This document shows positions 1-10,146 of a stretch of DNA of 64,000 bases, one piece after another. The translations under genes and the position numbers were made by a program. Source of the DNA: Aplidium turbinatum (Eukaryota; Chordata; Ascidiacea; Aplousobranchia; Polyclinidae). Where the stretch lies: NCBI GenBank assembly GCA_918807975.1, contig OU964935.1, positions 6,969,823 to 7,033,822 on the forward strand. Reading direction: 5' to 3'. The first letter of the stretch is position 1. Every line of letters begins with the position of its first letter. Below the pieces are notes generated by a model. The model did no database searches and was not told the DNA's origin. It worked only from the letters and a program-made list of their open reading frames with translations.

Positions 1-1882
1 GAACTTATAAACCAGTGTTTGACGAATGTCAACAAGGATGAAAAATGCTTTGCAGTATTTCATCCAAAAATCACAAGCACTTTGAGACCAAAATGTAGAC
101 AGCTCATTCTAAGAACAAAAACATATTGTACTGTTGCTAACTAAAAAATTATGATAAACATTTTCTAATACTCAATTCTACCAGTTTAGACTGGTTTGAT
201 GTTACAAGAAGCGACGCTGTGCTTAAAACTTTGCTTGCATTTAAACTATCTTTTAGTTATCAATTCATTGTGAACTTGAATTGTATCCCGTGTGGGGTTT
301 TTAAACCACCAGCAAAGTGGAACCTCTAAACCAGTTTTCTACAAATATTAAAATCTTTGCAATTTCACTAAAAGTCAAAGCAGAAGAAACATGTTCAAGG
401 TAATGCTTGAGAAACAACCGATTCTTGAGTGGTGCGATTTATTTGGTTACAAGCGGAAAAAAGTCTGAAGACAACAGATTCCAAATATAGCTCAACAAAG
501 TAGCGCAATTTGACTTTTACACTGGTTTCAAAGTTTCACGAAAAAATAATGTAACAACATCACAAAGTTTGCTTTACGTGATATTTACAACGAAATGAAT
601 AAGTATTCCGAAACTTTTTTTTAACAGCACAGTATAAAGCGATAACTTGTGCTTCAATCCAAGAAAAATCGACAAACCTATTGAAAAGAGCTGTAGGTTA
701 TAAAGCTATAAAAGCTGTAGCGCCAGAGAGCTCTGACGTCACGTTCCAGGTCATTAGAATTGTTCCAGAAAGTTCTGGCCAAGAAAGCACATACCGCGAA
801 CTGCCTTGCACGTCTCGGGAATTCAATTCAGTAATCAACCTTTTGTAAGGCGCTATGCCGAATTCCAACCATGGTTCATCGTTATGTAGATTTGCAGTCG
901 TGTTGCGTTGTATGATCGTATGTAAAATTCGCTATTCCAAACTAGAACCTTTCTTAAAGAAGCTTAAATCATGATTTAAAAATCAGTATCGAAATCCAGT
1001 ATTGAAAATCAGTATAAAAAATCAAGATATCAGAATCAGTAGGCTATGTCATACTAGATGTCCAGATATCAATGTATCAGTTTTATTGTCGCTACTGCTT
1101 CATACTTCTGCTGCCGCTAGTAGGCTATAACGTTTGTATCAGTTTAGCATTCCGTTCAGAGTCTGTATGCTATGATTTTGGTGCAGCAGCTATGATTTCT
1201 GACTCAAGGCTGTTAATAATGTAGAAGCGACAATACTTTATGTCCAGTTTTCGGTGGTGGAACGTTAACCATTCGGGTGTTTTCTTTTCTCGCTTTTTGT
1301 GTCACTGGATCGAAGATTAGTCGAAGATTAAAATCATAAACAAATATGAGCAAGCACTATTCGGTTGAATTTGAGTCAGTGGATATACAGCAGCAAAGTC
1401 GACCTCGTGTCCTATCATTCCTTGCCGACTTCGCCCAGGAATGTCGCCATCCCACTGATGGCTACGTATGAGCGTGTATGCTGAAAAGCAGCGTCCGCTA
1501 CAAAGCCTTTAGGTATTTACCACAGACACAAGCAAGTTTTGAATTCACGCTTAGTAACCAAACCAAGTTGAGCCTAATTGCGCTTCTTTGCAGACTGGAA
1601 CAAATCAGCTATAACAGATTTCTAAATATTTTACTTTCTTCCTCTGTCCTAGTTATGGTACAAGCTCAGATGAATCGAAATAATTTAAAAAAAAATTGTC
1701 TTGAAGAGCTGTTCAAATAGGTTGCGTCGTCGGGCAGTAAAAGAAATGTTTTTTAATTTTTTTTATATTTATTGGAGACAGATGTCATGCTTGGCTAGTT
1801 ATAGATCCGGGAAAAATAAAAAAGCAAAACAAGGGGATTCTGATACTTGAACAACCCTAACAAATTCTGACAGCAGTTTCTT
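1..1882. other. Gene-poor flank downstream of gene A
   Basis: No convincing coding region. The longest open frames have no recognisable domain. The stretch is AT-rich, with loosely repeated phrases such as AAACCAG/AAACCACCAGCAAAG near 300. A small cluster of possible regulatory sites lies at 708-778 and is listed separately. Confidence 0.5.
708..778. promoter_or_regulatory. Possible heat-shock element, CRE and TATA cluster
   Basis: Seen: a three-unit heat-shock element, TTCCAGAAAGTTCTGG, at 763-778 (TTC-nn-GAA-nn-TTC); a perfect palindromic CRE, TGACGTCA, at 734-741; and TATAAAAG at 708-715. Known: inverted TTC/GAA pentamers bind HSF and TGACGTCA binds CREB/ATF. The order would suit a minus-strand promoter (HSE upstream), but the TATA-like box is best on the plus strand and no adjacent gene is visible. 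This may be chance. Confidence 0.25.
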
Positions 1883-4800
1883 TTACAACATCACCTCGTC
1901 ATCGGTATGGCTTTCATAGCTTGACGTTCTTTTAAAAGCAACTGCACAAACCGCTGTTCCAATCAGCGCAGTCAGTACTGCCGCCCACCCGAGATAAAAC
2001 GAATAGTCGAACAGAGGATCGGAATGTTGGAAAACCACCAATAAACCTCTTTGAATGTCGTAGTTTTCAGGAAGGGGGTTAATTGCCAAGGTTGCATTTT
2101 TTGATGTCGGTAAGTTCACAATTCGGGTAGATGACACACTTGCGACAATCGGGGCCAGCGATTTTGTGAGATGGATATGGACGTGTTGCACAAACAGTCT
2201 TGGGTTGTGAATGACCGGTGATTGCTTGATAGTGTATGAAAGCATTCCAGCCAATAAAAAAATCCCTGAAAAAAATAGTAAATTAGTTATCTGAGAATTG
2301 TACAAGTACTTGATTTTTTAAATCCTGACTCTGGTGGAAAATCGACGTGTCCCAAATGAAGTCAATAACCGATGAATGCTATACTCTACACGACGACTTG
2401 GATAATTTTTACTAAGTAACTTACTCTTCTACTCGGCGATTGAAAGACAAAGCAAGTCCAGCAAAACAGTGTTAAAATACAAAATTTTATCATACAAAAC
2501 TAGAGAATTCAAATTGTTTGTTGATAAAGACGATTTGAATTGTAGAGTCGGAACGACTCTTTATGGCTTAATTGCAAGGATCTTATCACCATTGAGACTG
2601 ACAAGTGACAACACATCTTCGGCCAAGCTGGGTATTCTGGTAAATAGATTTACAGTAGGCCTATGTATATTCAGTTTCAAGCTTCTTACCTGAGACACCA
2701 AATAACGTTAATCCGATCCTAGTATAAACACGGTTGCTTAAATTCTTTCTAATTTCCACATGTACTCCAGTGCTCATTCCTCCAAGAAAAGTCAGTAGAA
2801 TGGCCATAGCAATCGAAATTACTCCCAAAATGAGCAAGGCAATTGTTGCCAGAATAAACGACGTGATGTCTTTATCTAAAAAATTCATCAACAGAATAGT
2901 TTTAAAACTAGCCTTAAAACTAGCTTTAAAACTAGCCTTAAAACTAGCTTTAAAATTAGCCTTAAAATTAGCCTTGAAATTAAAATTAAAAAATCAAATG
3001 GCCAATCAATATATTTTGAAGGTGAGCTAAATCTAGGCCTAAGTAAAATAAGGTTCTGTTTTGGCGCATAGTGAGTTGGAAAGCTGCAAGGACAAATGGA
3101 TGGTTCAATACGGCTGGAGGCCACATCCAGTTACATCAATTGATTGGATGGTCCGTGAGTGACATTAGTTTTGCTGGCAGCTAGGGTATCTAGAGGATGC
3201 GTTTATAGAATTCTAAAGACCCAGAATCGCTCACTTTTATTTTTGCAACAACAAAAAGCAAGGTAGGCTAACTCTAAAAAATCGTCTATCAGAGGGAAGG
3301 GTAGTAGTTTCTTTCACAAAGACACCTAACTTCCGTTTAGACTTCAAAAAGACGCTTTCTCTGGAGGTGTATTGTTTGTTTTTTTTCAGAAACGATAAGC
3401 TGCTCACTTGCTGCCAAGTCCAACTTATTCTGTCAAAGCTTTGGTACAGAGTTTGCTTTGTTGAACCATAGACAAGCAAAACAAAGTAGCTTTAGTGGGT
3501 TTAACGTGTTTTATTATAAAGAAGTATGACATAATTTTAAATAATCAACTCAACCGTTTTCGACACGTACGTGTGTCCTCATCAGAAATTACTTAGAAAA
3601 TCTGTTATAGGTACATAACATGAAAAATTGTAAGATAAACTTGACACTGCACTATAACTGTAACTGTATTTCAGTCCGGTGTGTAGTTGCAGTTATAGTG
3701 TAGAGTCAAATTTATCTTACAATTTTTATTTTATGTATATTGCAGATTTAAGTAATTCCTGAAAAAGACACACGTAAGTGTCGAAAATGTTTGAGTTGAT
3801 TTTTTAATTTTGTTATATTTCTTTGTAATGAAGCACGTTAAACCACGTTAAACCACGTTAAAGCACGTTAAGCACGTTATAGTTACTTTATTTTGCTTAT
3901 TCATTCTGTAAACGGCTCAAATGAGTGATGTAATTACTGTGGCACCGTGAGATATTCTGATGAAGTCGTTTTGTCTTGGCTATGCTTCTTTTGACGTCAG
4001 CTTTTCATTATTAGTCAATGCACTGACGTAGTAGCTAAGGTTAGTGATCATACTGACGCAATAAATTTAATCGGTTTCTAATAAAATGTAGGGCTAAACT
4101 ATTAGTACCGGTAGCCTATCATTCAACAATTAAAATAATCAAAACTTTAATCATTTCGAATTTTTAGAAGACACATTCCACAGCCACTCCACATTAAACA
4201 GACCTATTCTATCTCAATGGCTTAGTTTAGAATTGTATGATAAAGATTTCATATCAAATGAAAAACATTTCATCAGCATTCTGTAGGCTAATATCTAGGT
4301 TTAAATAGACTTGTTGTAAACTGGTAGCCTACGGTCAATAGACTGTGTGCTGCTCCCAAACGACTTGGTCGAAGACTTGATTTGAAAGAGTCCAATAAAA
4401 TAACAAAGACTTTCGTGCCTCAAGGGATGTACCACTGTAGTGTTTCCGGGCCCAGGTAAAGTGTCGTAAAACTTGTCAAATTGGATGCAAGCCTGCAATG
4501 AATCACATCTAAAATCAGAATTGGGAATTCAATCATAGCTTTTTCTTTAGAAAAGTACTTTAACTTTATTTAAACTTTTGGTATTAGACTTACGAGTAGC
4601 TTAAAACTGTAAATGCAGCCCATACAAAATATCAAAAGTGGGAAAATCTGATTTGTTTTCTATACAAAATTTTGTTTATAATAAACATTAGCTTAATTAA
4701 GCCGACTAAAAAAATAAAGTAGCTTAAGTAGACCATAACTTTCAAGTGCACGGCTTTGCGATTACCTTTTTCAATACTTCACAAATTAGTATTCAGTCTT

Positions 4801-6302
4801 TGGTTACATTTTTGAAAACAAAAATATTTGGGAAATGTTTCTTTTCTCAATAATTTCGTTTTGTTTCAAGTAATTTTCACAGAAAGAATTTCGCTGCGGG
4901 AGCCAAGGAAAAATTGGTATTTTTGTAAGAGTTTGTTTCACACCAGGCTACATAGATTGCAATTGAAATTCTTTGATGTTGATTGATTGAATGATTGAAT
5001 CTTTATCATCGGACTGGGAAAGCTTCTTGCAGAGCTTAATCCTGGCAGTTTCGCATACTTGTAGAGGCTTTGAATCACTGACGCAGGCCCGGTCACCGAG
5101 ATTGACAAAGTGAAGTTTCCGATTGTTGAAGTCTTGTTGCCTGGGAACTATTCCATCCATTAGATGCCGCTGAATGGAGAGCAGTCCTTAACGTGCGTTG
5201 CTCAAGCGCACACCCCGAGAGTCGAACCAGCGCCGCTTGATCTTGAAGCTTCTTCGTTCCAGAAGTGACACGCTAACCAATTGAGCTATAGGGGCGGACG
5301 ATGTTAATGTTATCAAGCAACCAAACTGTTTAAGGCCAGTCAGGAATTCGCAGAAAATTTCATACAACAGGAAATAGCTTGAAATGGTCTAGCCTCACCC
5401 TTAGTCTATTTTAATTTTTGTTAACTTTCTTGCTGCAGAGCAACTCACCGGAAGGTCATTCTTCATATTTCTAAAAATTAGTGTAAACGCGAATTAAAAG
5501 TGATGTCAAAAATATCGTGACATGAAGTGATGCTATACAAAGTTTTCATAATTTTAATTAATTTAAATGCGTGAGGTAAACAGGCAAACATGTGATTATA
5601 AGAAAAGATAAGCAAAATATCTGTTCATAGACTACCACGCTCATGTGACAAACGTTTCTAAATAAAATCACCATCACATTTTTCGTGGCGAGCCAAAACA
5701 CAAAGATATTTAAACAATTATGCTGTCAAAAAAAACTGCATTGAAAGCTACATAGTCTAGTTATAAAATCAATAATGTAGAATTTCTAGAACTGCTTTAC
5801 TGTCAAAGTGAAGTAAATGTCTAATAAAAAAAATAAAATAAAAACTTTTTAAGTAAAAATTAAAATGGGTTTATTTATATTGCAAACACATACCCTACTT
5901 GAATTATATTGTAATTAACAAAAGAAAAACGTTTTTCTCCATGAAATGCTTCTAATAATTTTTTAAGATTGTTCAATGTTCAGATTATTCCCAGTCTACA
6001 AGTAAAGGTATAAAACATTCATAAAAACTATTCAAAGCTTGAATTTTCTCTTTAAATATGCGTGTGAACTACCGAAACCTAACGTTTGAATACAATTGTT
6101 AGGATTGGCAGCAGACTAAAACAAATTGCAGTAGGATACATTCATAAAACAATATTTTTAACTTGTAATGTAGGCCTAGAGTAGACTGCATTAAACATAA
6201 TTGACTCACTTGTAGCCAATGGGGTGTAGCTAATACAACAATTATGAAGAACAGTGTTACAGATCCGCATGCCATTGCTGCAATGTGAAATACTGTAGCC
6301 AT
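1883..6302 (-). CDS. Gene A: four-transmembrane claudin/PMP22-like protein, 4 exons
   Basis: Assembled from splice signals, minus strand. Exon 1 is 6302-6210 (donor GTGAGT), exon 2 4492-4333 (acceptor TTGCAG, weak donor GTAGGC), exon 3 2875-2690 (acceptor TTTTTAG, donor GTAAGA) and exon 4 2265-1883 (acceptor TTTTTTCAG). Total is 822 nt, 273 aa, with phases 0, 1, 1. The protein starts MATVFHIAAM with a first membrane span ending in ATPHWLQ. A first extracellular loop follows with a CYFIGLF motif and an NTT sequon. Span 2 (FILATIALLILGVISIAM) and span 3 (LFGVSGIFLLAGML) follow, then a second loop. Span 4 (YLGWAAVLTALIGTAVCAVA) precedes a short acidic cytoplasmic tail. This is the layout of the claudin/PMP22/calcium-channel-gamma superfamily. 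I cannot name the subfamily; GLF replaces the usual GLW. Gene B, 10 kb upstream, has the same exon plan. The exon 2 donor is the weakest point. Confidence 0.72.
2898..2985. repeat. 12-bp minisatellite in gene A intron 2
   Basis: About six and a half copies of a 12-bp unit close to AGCCTTAAAACT, alternating with AGCTTTAAAACT and decaying to AGCCTTAAAATT at the far end. The array lies about 25 nt upstream of the exon 3 acceptor of gene A, so it sits where the branch point would be expected. Open frames across it, such as repeated ALKL, are repeat artefacts. Confidence 0.85.
3498..3850. repeat. Long inverted repeat with hammerhead-like motifs
   Basis: Two arms of about 165 bp, 3498-3662 and 3684-3850, are reverse complements with moderate divergence and a loop of about 20 nt. 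Shared blocks are the AACGTG...TTTATAATAAA end, the CGACAC/GTGTGTC hairpin, AATTGTAAGATAAA and the ACTATAACTG tip. Each arm reads outward from the centre with a CTGATGAG-hairpin-GAAA motif. The structure suggests two head-to-head copies of a short retroelement or a foldback element, in intron 2 of gene A. Confidence 0.7.
3557..3586 (-). ncRNA. Hammerhead-ribozyme-like core
   Basis: On the minus strand the sequence reads CTGATGAG, then a GACACACGTACGTGTC hairpin (stem II), then GAAAACG. CUGAUGA and GAAA separated by a closed stem II are the conserved hammerhead core. The expected NUH cleavage triplet after a short stem III is not clear here (AACGGTT follows), so activity is uncertain. A decayed counterpart lies in the other arm on the plus strand at 3758-3790 (CCTGAAAAAGACACACG...GTGTCGAAAA). 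Confidence 0.45.
3836..3890. repeat. Short tandem repeat, CACGTTAAAC unit
   Basis: Five imperfect 9-11 bp units (AGCACGTTAAACC, CACGTTAAACC, CACGTTAAAG, CACGTTAAG, CACGTTA) extend the outer end of the right arm of the inverted repeat. Tandem growth of an element terminus is a plausible cause. Confidence 0.7.
4975..5297 (-). repeat. tRNA-derived SINE, family 1 (full-length copy)
   Basis: On the minus strand a tRNA-like head starts at 5297: CGCCCCTATAGCTCAATTGG (A-box region), then an insert with AAGATCAAGCGG, then a B-box GGTTCGACTCTCGG. A body with conserved TGAGCAACGC, GGACTGCTCTCCATTCAGCG and CAACAATCGGAAACTTCAC follows, and the 3' end is AAAGATTCAATCATTCAATC. Other copies are at 20694, 36367, 43080, 44634, 51325 and 54806, which defines the family. 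It lies in intron 1 of gene A, in the same orientation as the gene. Confidence 0.85.
5298..6209. other. Rest of gene A intron 1
   Basis: AT-rich intronic sequence between the SINE and exon 1, with A/T runs near 5820-5870. No repeat family, RNA gene or coding exon recognised. Confidence 0.6.
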
Positions 6303-6696
6303 TTTTCAACAGTCACAAAATAACTCGTGAAATTTTGTTAGTTGCACTATAAATCTGAAAAACCATGGTGTGCTGTAAATGCCTATTGTAGATCCTGCGG
6401 CTTTTTCTTTGCTGTATTATTGTGTTCCCTTGTGTCTTATTGATGTTGTGAAAACCTGGAGGTCTTTAGTCCCTGTAGTTTCGCTATAAGTCAAGTGTGT
6501 CATGATCAGGAATTTGAAACGCTAGCAAGGTATTTGTCTGCTTCTTAGGAATTTGGAACGCTGACTAATAATCTGAGTGCATTCTTGCAATCGGTAGTTT
6601 GATACATATACACATAGTTTCATGTCTTTTTAGCGTTGTGCATCTGCTGCATGCCGCAGTGCGTTTGTGTGTCGTGATTAAGTGCATCGCTTAGAG

Positions 6697-7406
6697 CAGG
6701 GGTCACCAACCTTTTTTGCATGCGGGCCACTTTGGCACTAAGGAGAGCTGTGGCGGGCCGCACTAATAAAATGTTAGGTAGGTTGACTCTTATGCTAGAA
6801 AAGAACGCATTTCGTACCCAGTATCCAGCGTTATATACATGTTGTTCATATTTATGTTAGAATACCGCAGCAACAAAATTAATCGAACAACGCTACGGCC
6901 AGGCCAAGCTCCTTTTACAACACTTTTGACTTTTTTTAACAATGCCTAATAAACGAGGCCACTTGTTTTGCGCACTTATAGCGAGGCGAGCGGTTTCATC
7001 AGAATATTCATCGCTAAGCAAGAGTGGTGTTGTCACTTCGCTTCACAAAAGATATCTTGCAATTAACAATTTTATTAAACAAGGAAATGTTTGACACATC
7101 GCAATACAGGCAACATAGTGACCTACAAACATATCAGCGAAAAATAGGCTCCAATAACAGGGAAAAAGAAACCAGGCACCATATAACAAATGCTTGTACT
7201 GTAGAAATCACCCAAAAATCGTAATTCTATCGTAATTCATGAACAGTCTTCCCTTTAAAAAAGCAATGAGTTGGTTTTTCATCCTTTTTGTGAGAGTCTA
7301 TAAAACCGTCTTTCTTTTGTTATAAACAACTGTCACTTGCGGTGCTTACCAGCGTGGCAAGAATTTGTTGATTAATAACATTTTGCAGAACTTGCTTCGG
7401 CAGTAG

Positions 7407-7444
<38 letters not shown>

Positions 7445-8038
7445 GGCCCCTGCCCAAGGATGACACGCGAAATCGTGAATCGTTCCATATTTCTTTAAAA
7501 AAAGAAGAAAAAAATATTTTGCAGTACTAAGCTAAATATTTTCATAATTCAATCAGAAAAAGTCTTTAAATTTATATATAATATTTTGCCAATTTATTAT
7601 AAATTGAGTTGGCACACCGACCTATTTTGCCAACAAAAACTTGCATAAAGAGAACACTGGTCGTGAAACACAATAACGGTGAAACGCACACTAGTGTTTA
7701 CATGACATTTGCAAACTTAAAATAAGCAACCTTATGCTCGACATTTTCGAAATTCGAAAACGTACGTTTTAATCAACCATTGGGACAGTGTGGCTGGACA
7801 TCGTATTGGAATAGCTTTAAGCAACCCCCACCTAGAACTATAATCTGATTGGTCGGTCGGTGAAATCGTATGCAAAGTGAAAATATGCTTCCCAAAAAGT
7901 ATTTTTTGCCTTCGTGCTCTTTAACGCCTCAAGAAAAGTATTTTTGGTTATACTTGTACGCTGATACCTTCCGCGGGCCGCAGCGATACAGCGTGGCGGG
8001 CCGCATGCGGCCCGCGGGCCGCCATTTGGTGACCCCTG
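6697..8038 (+). mobile_element. Non-autonomous hAT element carrying a U6 sequence (copy 1)
   Basis: Ends are CAGGGGTCACCAA and TTGGTGACCCCTG, perfect inverted termini, flanked by the 8-bp duplication GCTTAGAG at 6689-6696 and 8039-8046. Both are hAT hallmarks. Sub-terminal DNA is GC-rich (GCGGGCCGC motifs at 7975-8020). The interior has no transposase but holds a U6 snRNA-like sequence at 7388-7494. The same U6 with the same flanks occurs in copy 2 at 31201-37142, so it travels with the element. It lies 0.4 kb upstream of gene A. Confidence 0.9.
7388..7494 (+). ncRNA. U6 snRNA-like gene inside a hAT element
   Basis: Close match to metazoan U6 over the whole length: CTTGCTTCGGCAG 5' stem, ATATACTAAAATTGGAACG, the ACAGAGA box, AGATTAGCATGGCCCCTG, GGATGACACGC and TCGTTCCATATTT before a T-rich end. 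Visible departures from the canonical sequence as I recall it are GTAGATAT for GCACATAT, TGCCCAAGG for TGCGCAAGG and CGCGAAATC for CGCAAATTC. The changes lie near the catalytic internal stem-loop, so this is probably a mobile pseudogene rather than a spliceosomal gene. About 120 nt upstream is shared with copy 2 and may include its promoter. Confidence 0.85.
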
Positions 8039-8348
8039 GCTTAGAGCATTCCAATCACACTGGGCTTTCTTTTAAAATTTAAACCAACGCGTCTAGCGTT
8101 GAATTATCATTATTATGATTTTTTTCAGTCATTTTGTCGTGGCAGCATCTTTCAGTCAGTTCACCACGTTTTGTTTGCAGTTATGGTACCAGTTCAGTTG
8201 TGGTGTCAGTTTAATTTATGTTACGAGTCGTGATTTGATTCAGCTCATCACGTTTTGTTAGTTTGGCATTTTTCGGTTGCAACCTTTTGAGTTAATGCGT
8301 CCTGATGGTTTGAAGATTTGTTTTATGCAATAAACTCATACATGTAGA

Positions 8349-10138
8349 CAAGGCCTATGAGAGGTGGGTACGGAGGGTACGGTGTACCCTTGAGGGCCCA
8401 GGCCTGTGTTTGTTGGGGGGCGCGAAATTGTGATTTTGTAGTCTACGCGTAAAAATGTTTGGTTAAAACCATCCTGAACAACTAAATTCAAGCATAAAAG
8501 TTGTTATTCTTTAGCCCTGGGGGGCCCGCAATGTAGCAAAAGGGCCCGAAAAGGTAATTGAGTGCATTGCGAGCAAATTAGGGGCTCAAAGTGGTGATTT
8601 AATGTTTTACGTGCAAAAATGTTGTCAAAAGCACCCCAAATTAAGTCATAAAAGTTGGTTATTCTCCTGTCCGGGGGGGCATAGTGTAGAAAAAGCAGGT
8701 TTGAGAAAAAGCCGGGAGGTTATGAGGTTTTTTGTGTTTTTAAAAACTATTTGAAAAAGGTAGTTTCACGCTTATTTCACTTCAAAATGAATTTAGGAGT
8801 TGGAGCAGGAGCCGGAGTCGATACTTTCGGAGCAATGGCGGAGCCGGAGCAAAACAAAATGACTTTGTTCACCTCTGCTAGACATGTGGTAAATGCAAAA
8901 GTTATTGACGAAAGGTTATTGGTCAGATGATTAATTTGGTTATGTTTTAACAAGCTTGTATCAGACACATGTAACACTCAGTAACATTAACGGATTTAAC
9001 ATGGTTTATTAAACACACAAAAAAACAAGAAAAAAAACACTGAATCCAACGTTTTCGACACCACATAGTGTCCTCGGAGTAAATGTCGTCGTCATTCTCC
9101 GTTTGCATTGCATGTCCCAATGCCGTGATGGTCTATGACACCCTTCCACATACGATGGTCCCTGCCAACTCTGGTAGGAAATCCTAGATAGGCCAGGCCA
9201 GACACGGGTCTTGCTACCGGAAGCCAATGTCACCGCAGTTCATTGGGAGACAATCATCATAGATCCGCCGCCAATGTGTGAAACCGGGCTGGGGGCTTTC
9301 AACTCTATCAAGCCTGCTCCGTTACCAGTGATATCATCGTCATTGGGATTTATTTGGTCCAGGTCCAAATTGAGACAAAGGCCATTCGCTTGTATGGTTG
9401 TTTAAGGTGGTTGTGACTACGCGAGGGCTACCCACACACTCTTGGCCAGCTCCATGTCTACTGCGGTCCAATAAGATCGAAACGTGCAGCTTCAGGGGAA
9501 CTGGTTGCAACGAGCTGCCGGGTGCTCTGTTCATCGAGGCCCGCCTTACAGGATATCTGCCCATCAGACACTGCCCTCTTCCGCCAAAAAAAGTTGCCGT
9601 TGGGGACTTTTACGTGTGTCGATTAGCCTCAGGAGTTGCTAGAAATGAGCCTAGTTTTTAGCCTGGGTTCACCTCTAGTCTACACCGCGTTGAGGCATCT
9701 CCATGGAGATGGGGCTGAACAAAGTCAGCTCCCTATAGACACTCCGATTTCGTAGAGGCTACACGCTCCGATCCTATTGTAGGCTAGATCTAAGATAAAT
9801 AAATAAATGAATTTGAAATTTTTTTATTAAAGTTGTACAAGCGACACATCTCAACAGCACCATCAACAACAATACTGACGCACGAAATCAATGCAAGATA
9901 GGCCTACACAAATTGGCTTGGGACAGATCACATGATATGCACAAAACACTAAATAATAGTTTTATTGCAGCCTGATACTATTATTGCGCACGCACAGATG
10001 TCCAATTCTGCAGTAAAATGTTGTATGGTGTGCAATATGCACATCAGGCGTTTTGCCCGTGACAAAGGGGCCCGGAGTGAGAGGGGGGCCCGGAAAGACT
10101 CTTCGTACCCCTAGCGAAAATTTCTCTCAGAGGCCCTG
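8349..10138. mobile_element. hAT-type element with GC-rich ends
   Basis: Left end CAAGGCCTATGAGAG and right end CTCTCAGAGGCCCTG are inverted. The flanks CATGTAGA (8341-8348) and CGTGTAGA (10139-10146) are an 8-bp duplication with one difference. Interior blocks rich in GGGGCCC (8385-8540, 10065-10110) resemble GGGCCC-rich hAT elements elsewhere here. No transposase domain is visible. An unrelated dispersed repeat (about 9001-9815) is nested inside. Confidence 0.7.
9001..9815. repeat. Dispersed repeat with hammerhead-like remnant and AAAT tail
   Basis: The segment about 9190-9560 matches the reverse complement of 18960-19330: shared blocks include GACAATCATCATAGATCC, TCCAGGTCCAAATTGAGAC and TTCGCTTGTATGGTTGT. 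It starts with a block (9046-9080) that on the minus strand reads GGACACTATGTGGTGTCGAAAACG, like the hammerhead-type hairpin at 3557 but with CTCCGAG where CUGAUGAG should be. It ends in AGATAAATAAATAAATG (9790-9810), a tail typical of non-LTR-type retroposition. Family unknown; a Penelope-like or LINE 3' end is possible. Confidence 0.55.
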
Positions 10139-10146
10139 CGTGTAGA

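Noticed and set aside
2734-3030. Plus-strand open frame with repeated KLALKLALK
   Set aside because: It is the translation of the 12-bp minisatellite, antisense to exon 3 of gene A.
4975-5297. Functional tRNA gene at the SINE head
   Set aside because: The head has an insert in the anticodon region and is followed by a conserved non-tRNA body present in at least six other copies.
9211-9661. Overlapping open frames in the dispersed repeat
   Set aside because: Frames on both strands overlap, the sequence is a repeat present inverted at 18.9-19.4 kb, and no frame is conserved between the two copies as far as I can read.
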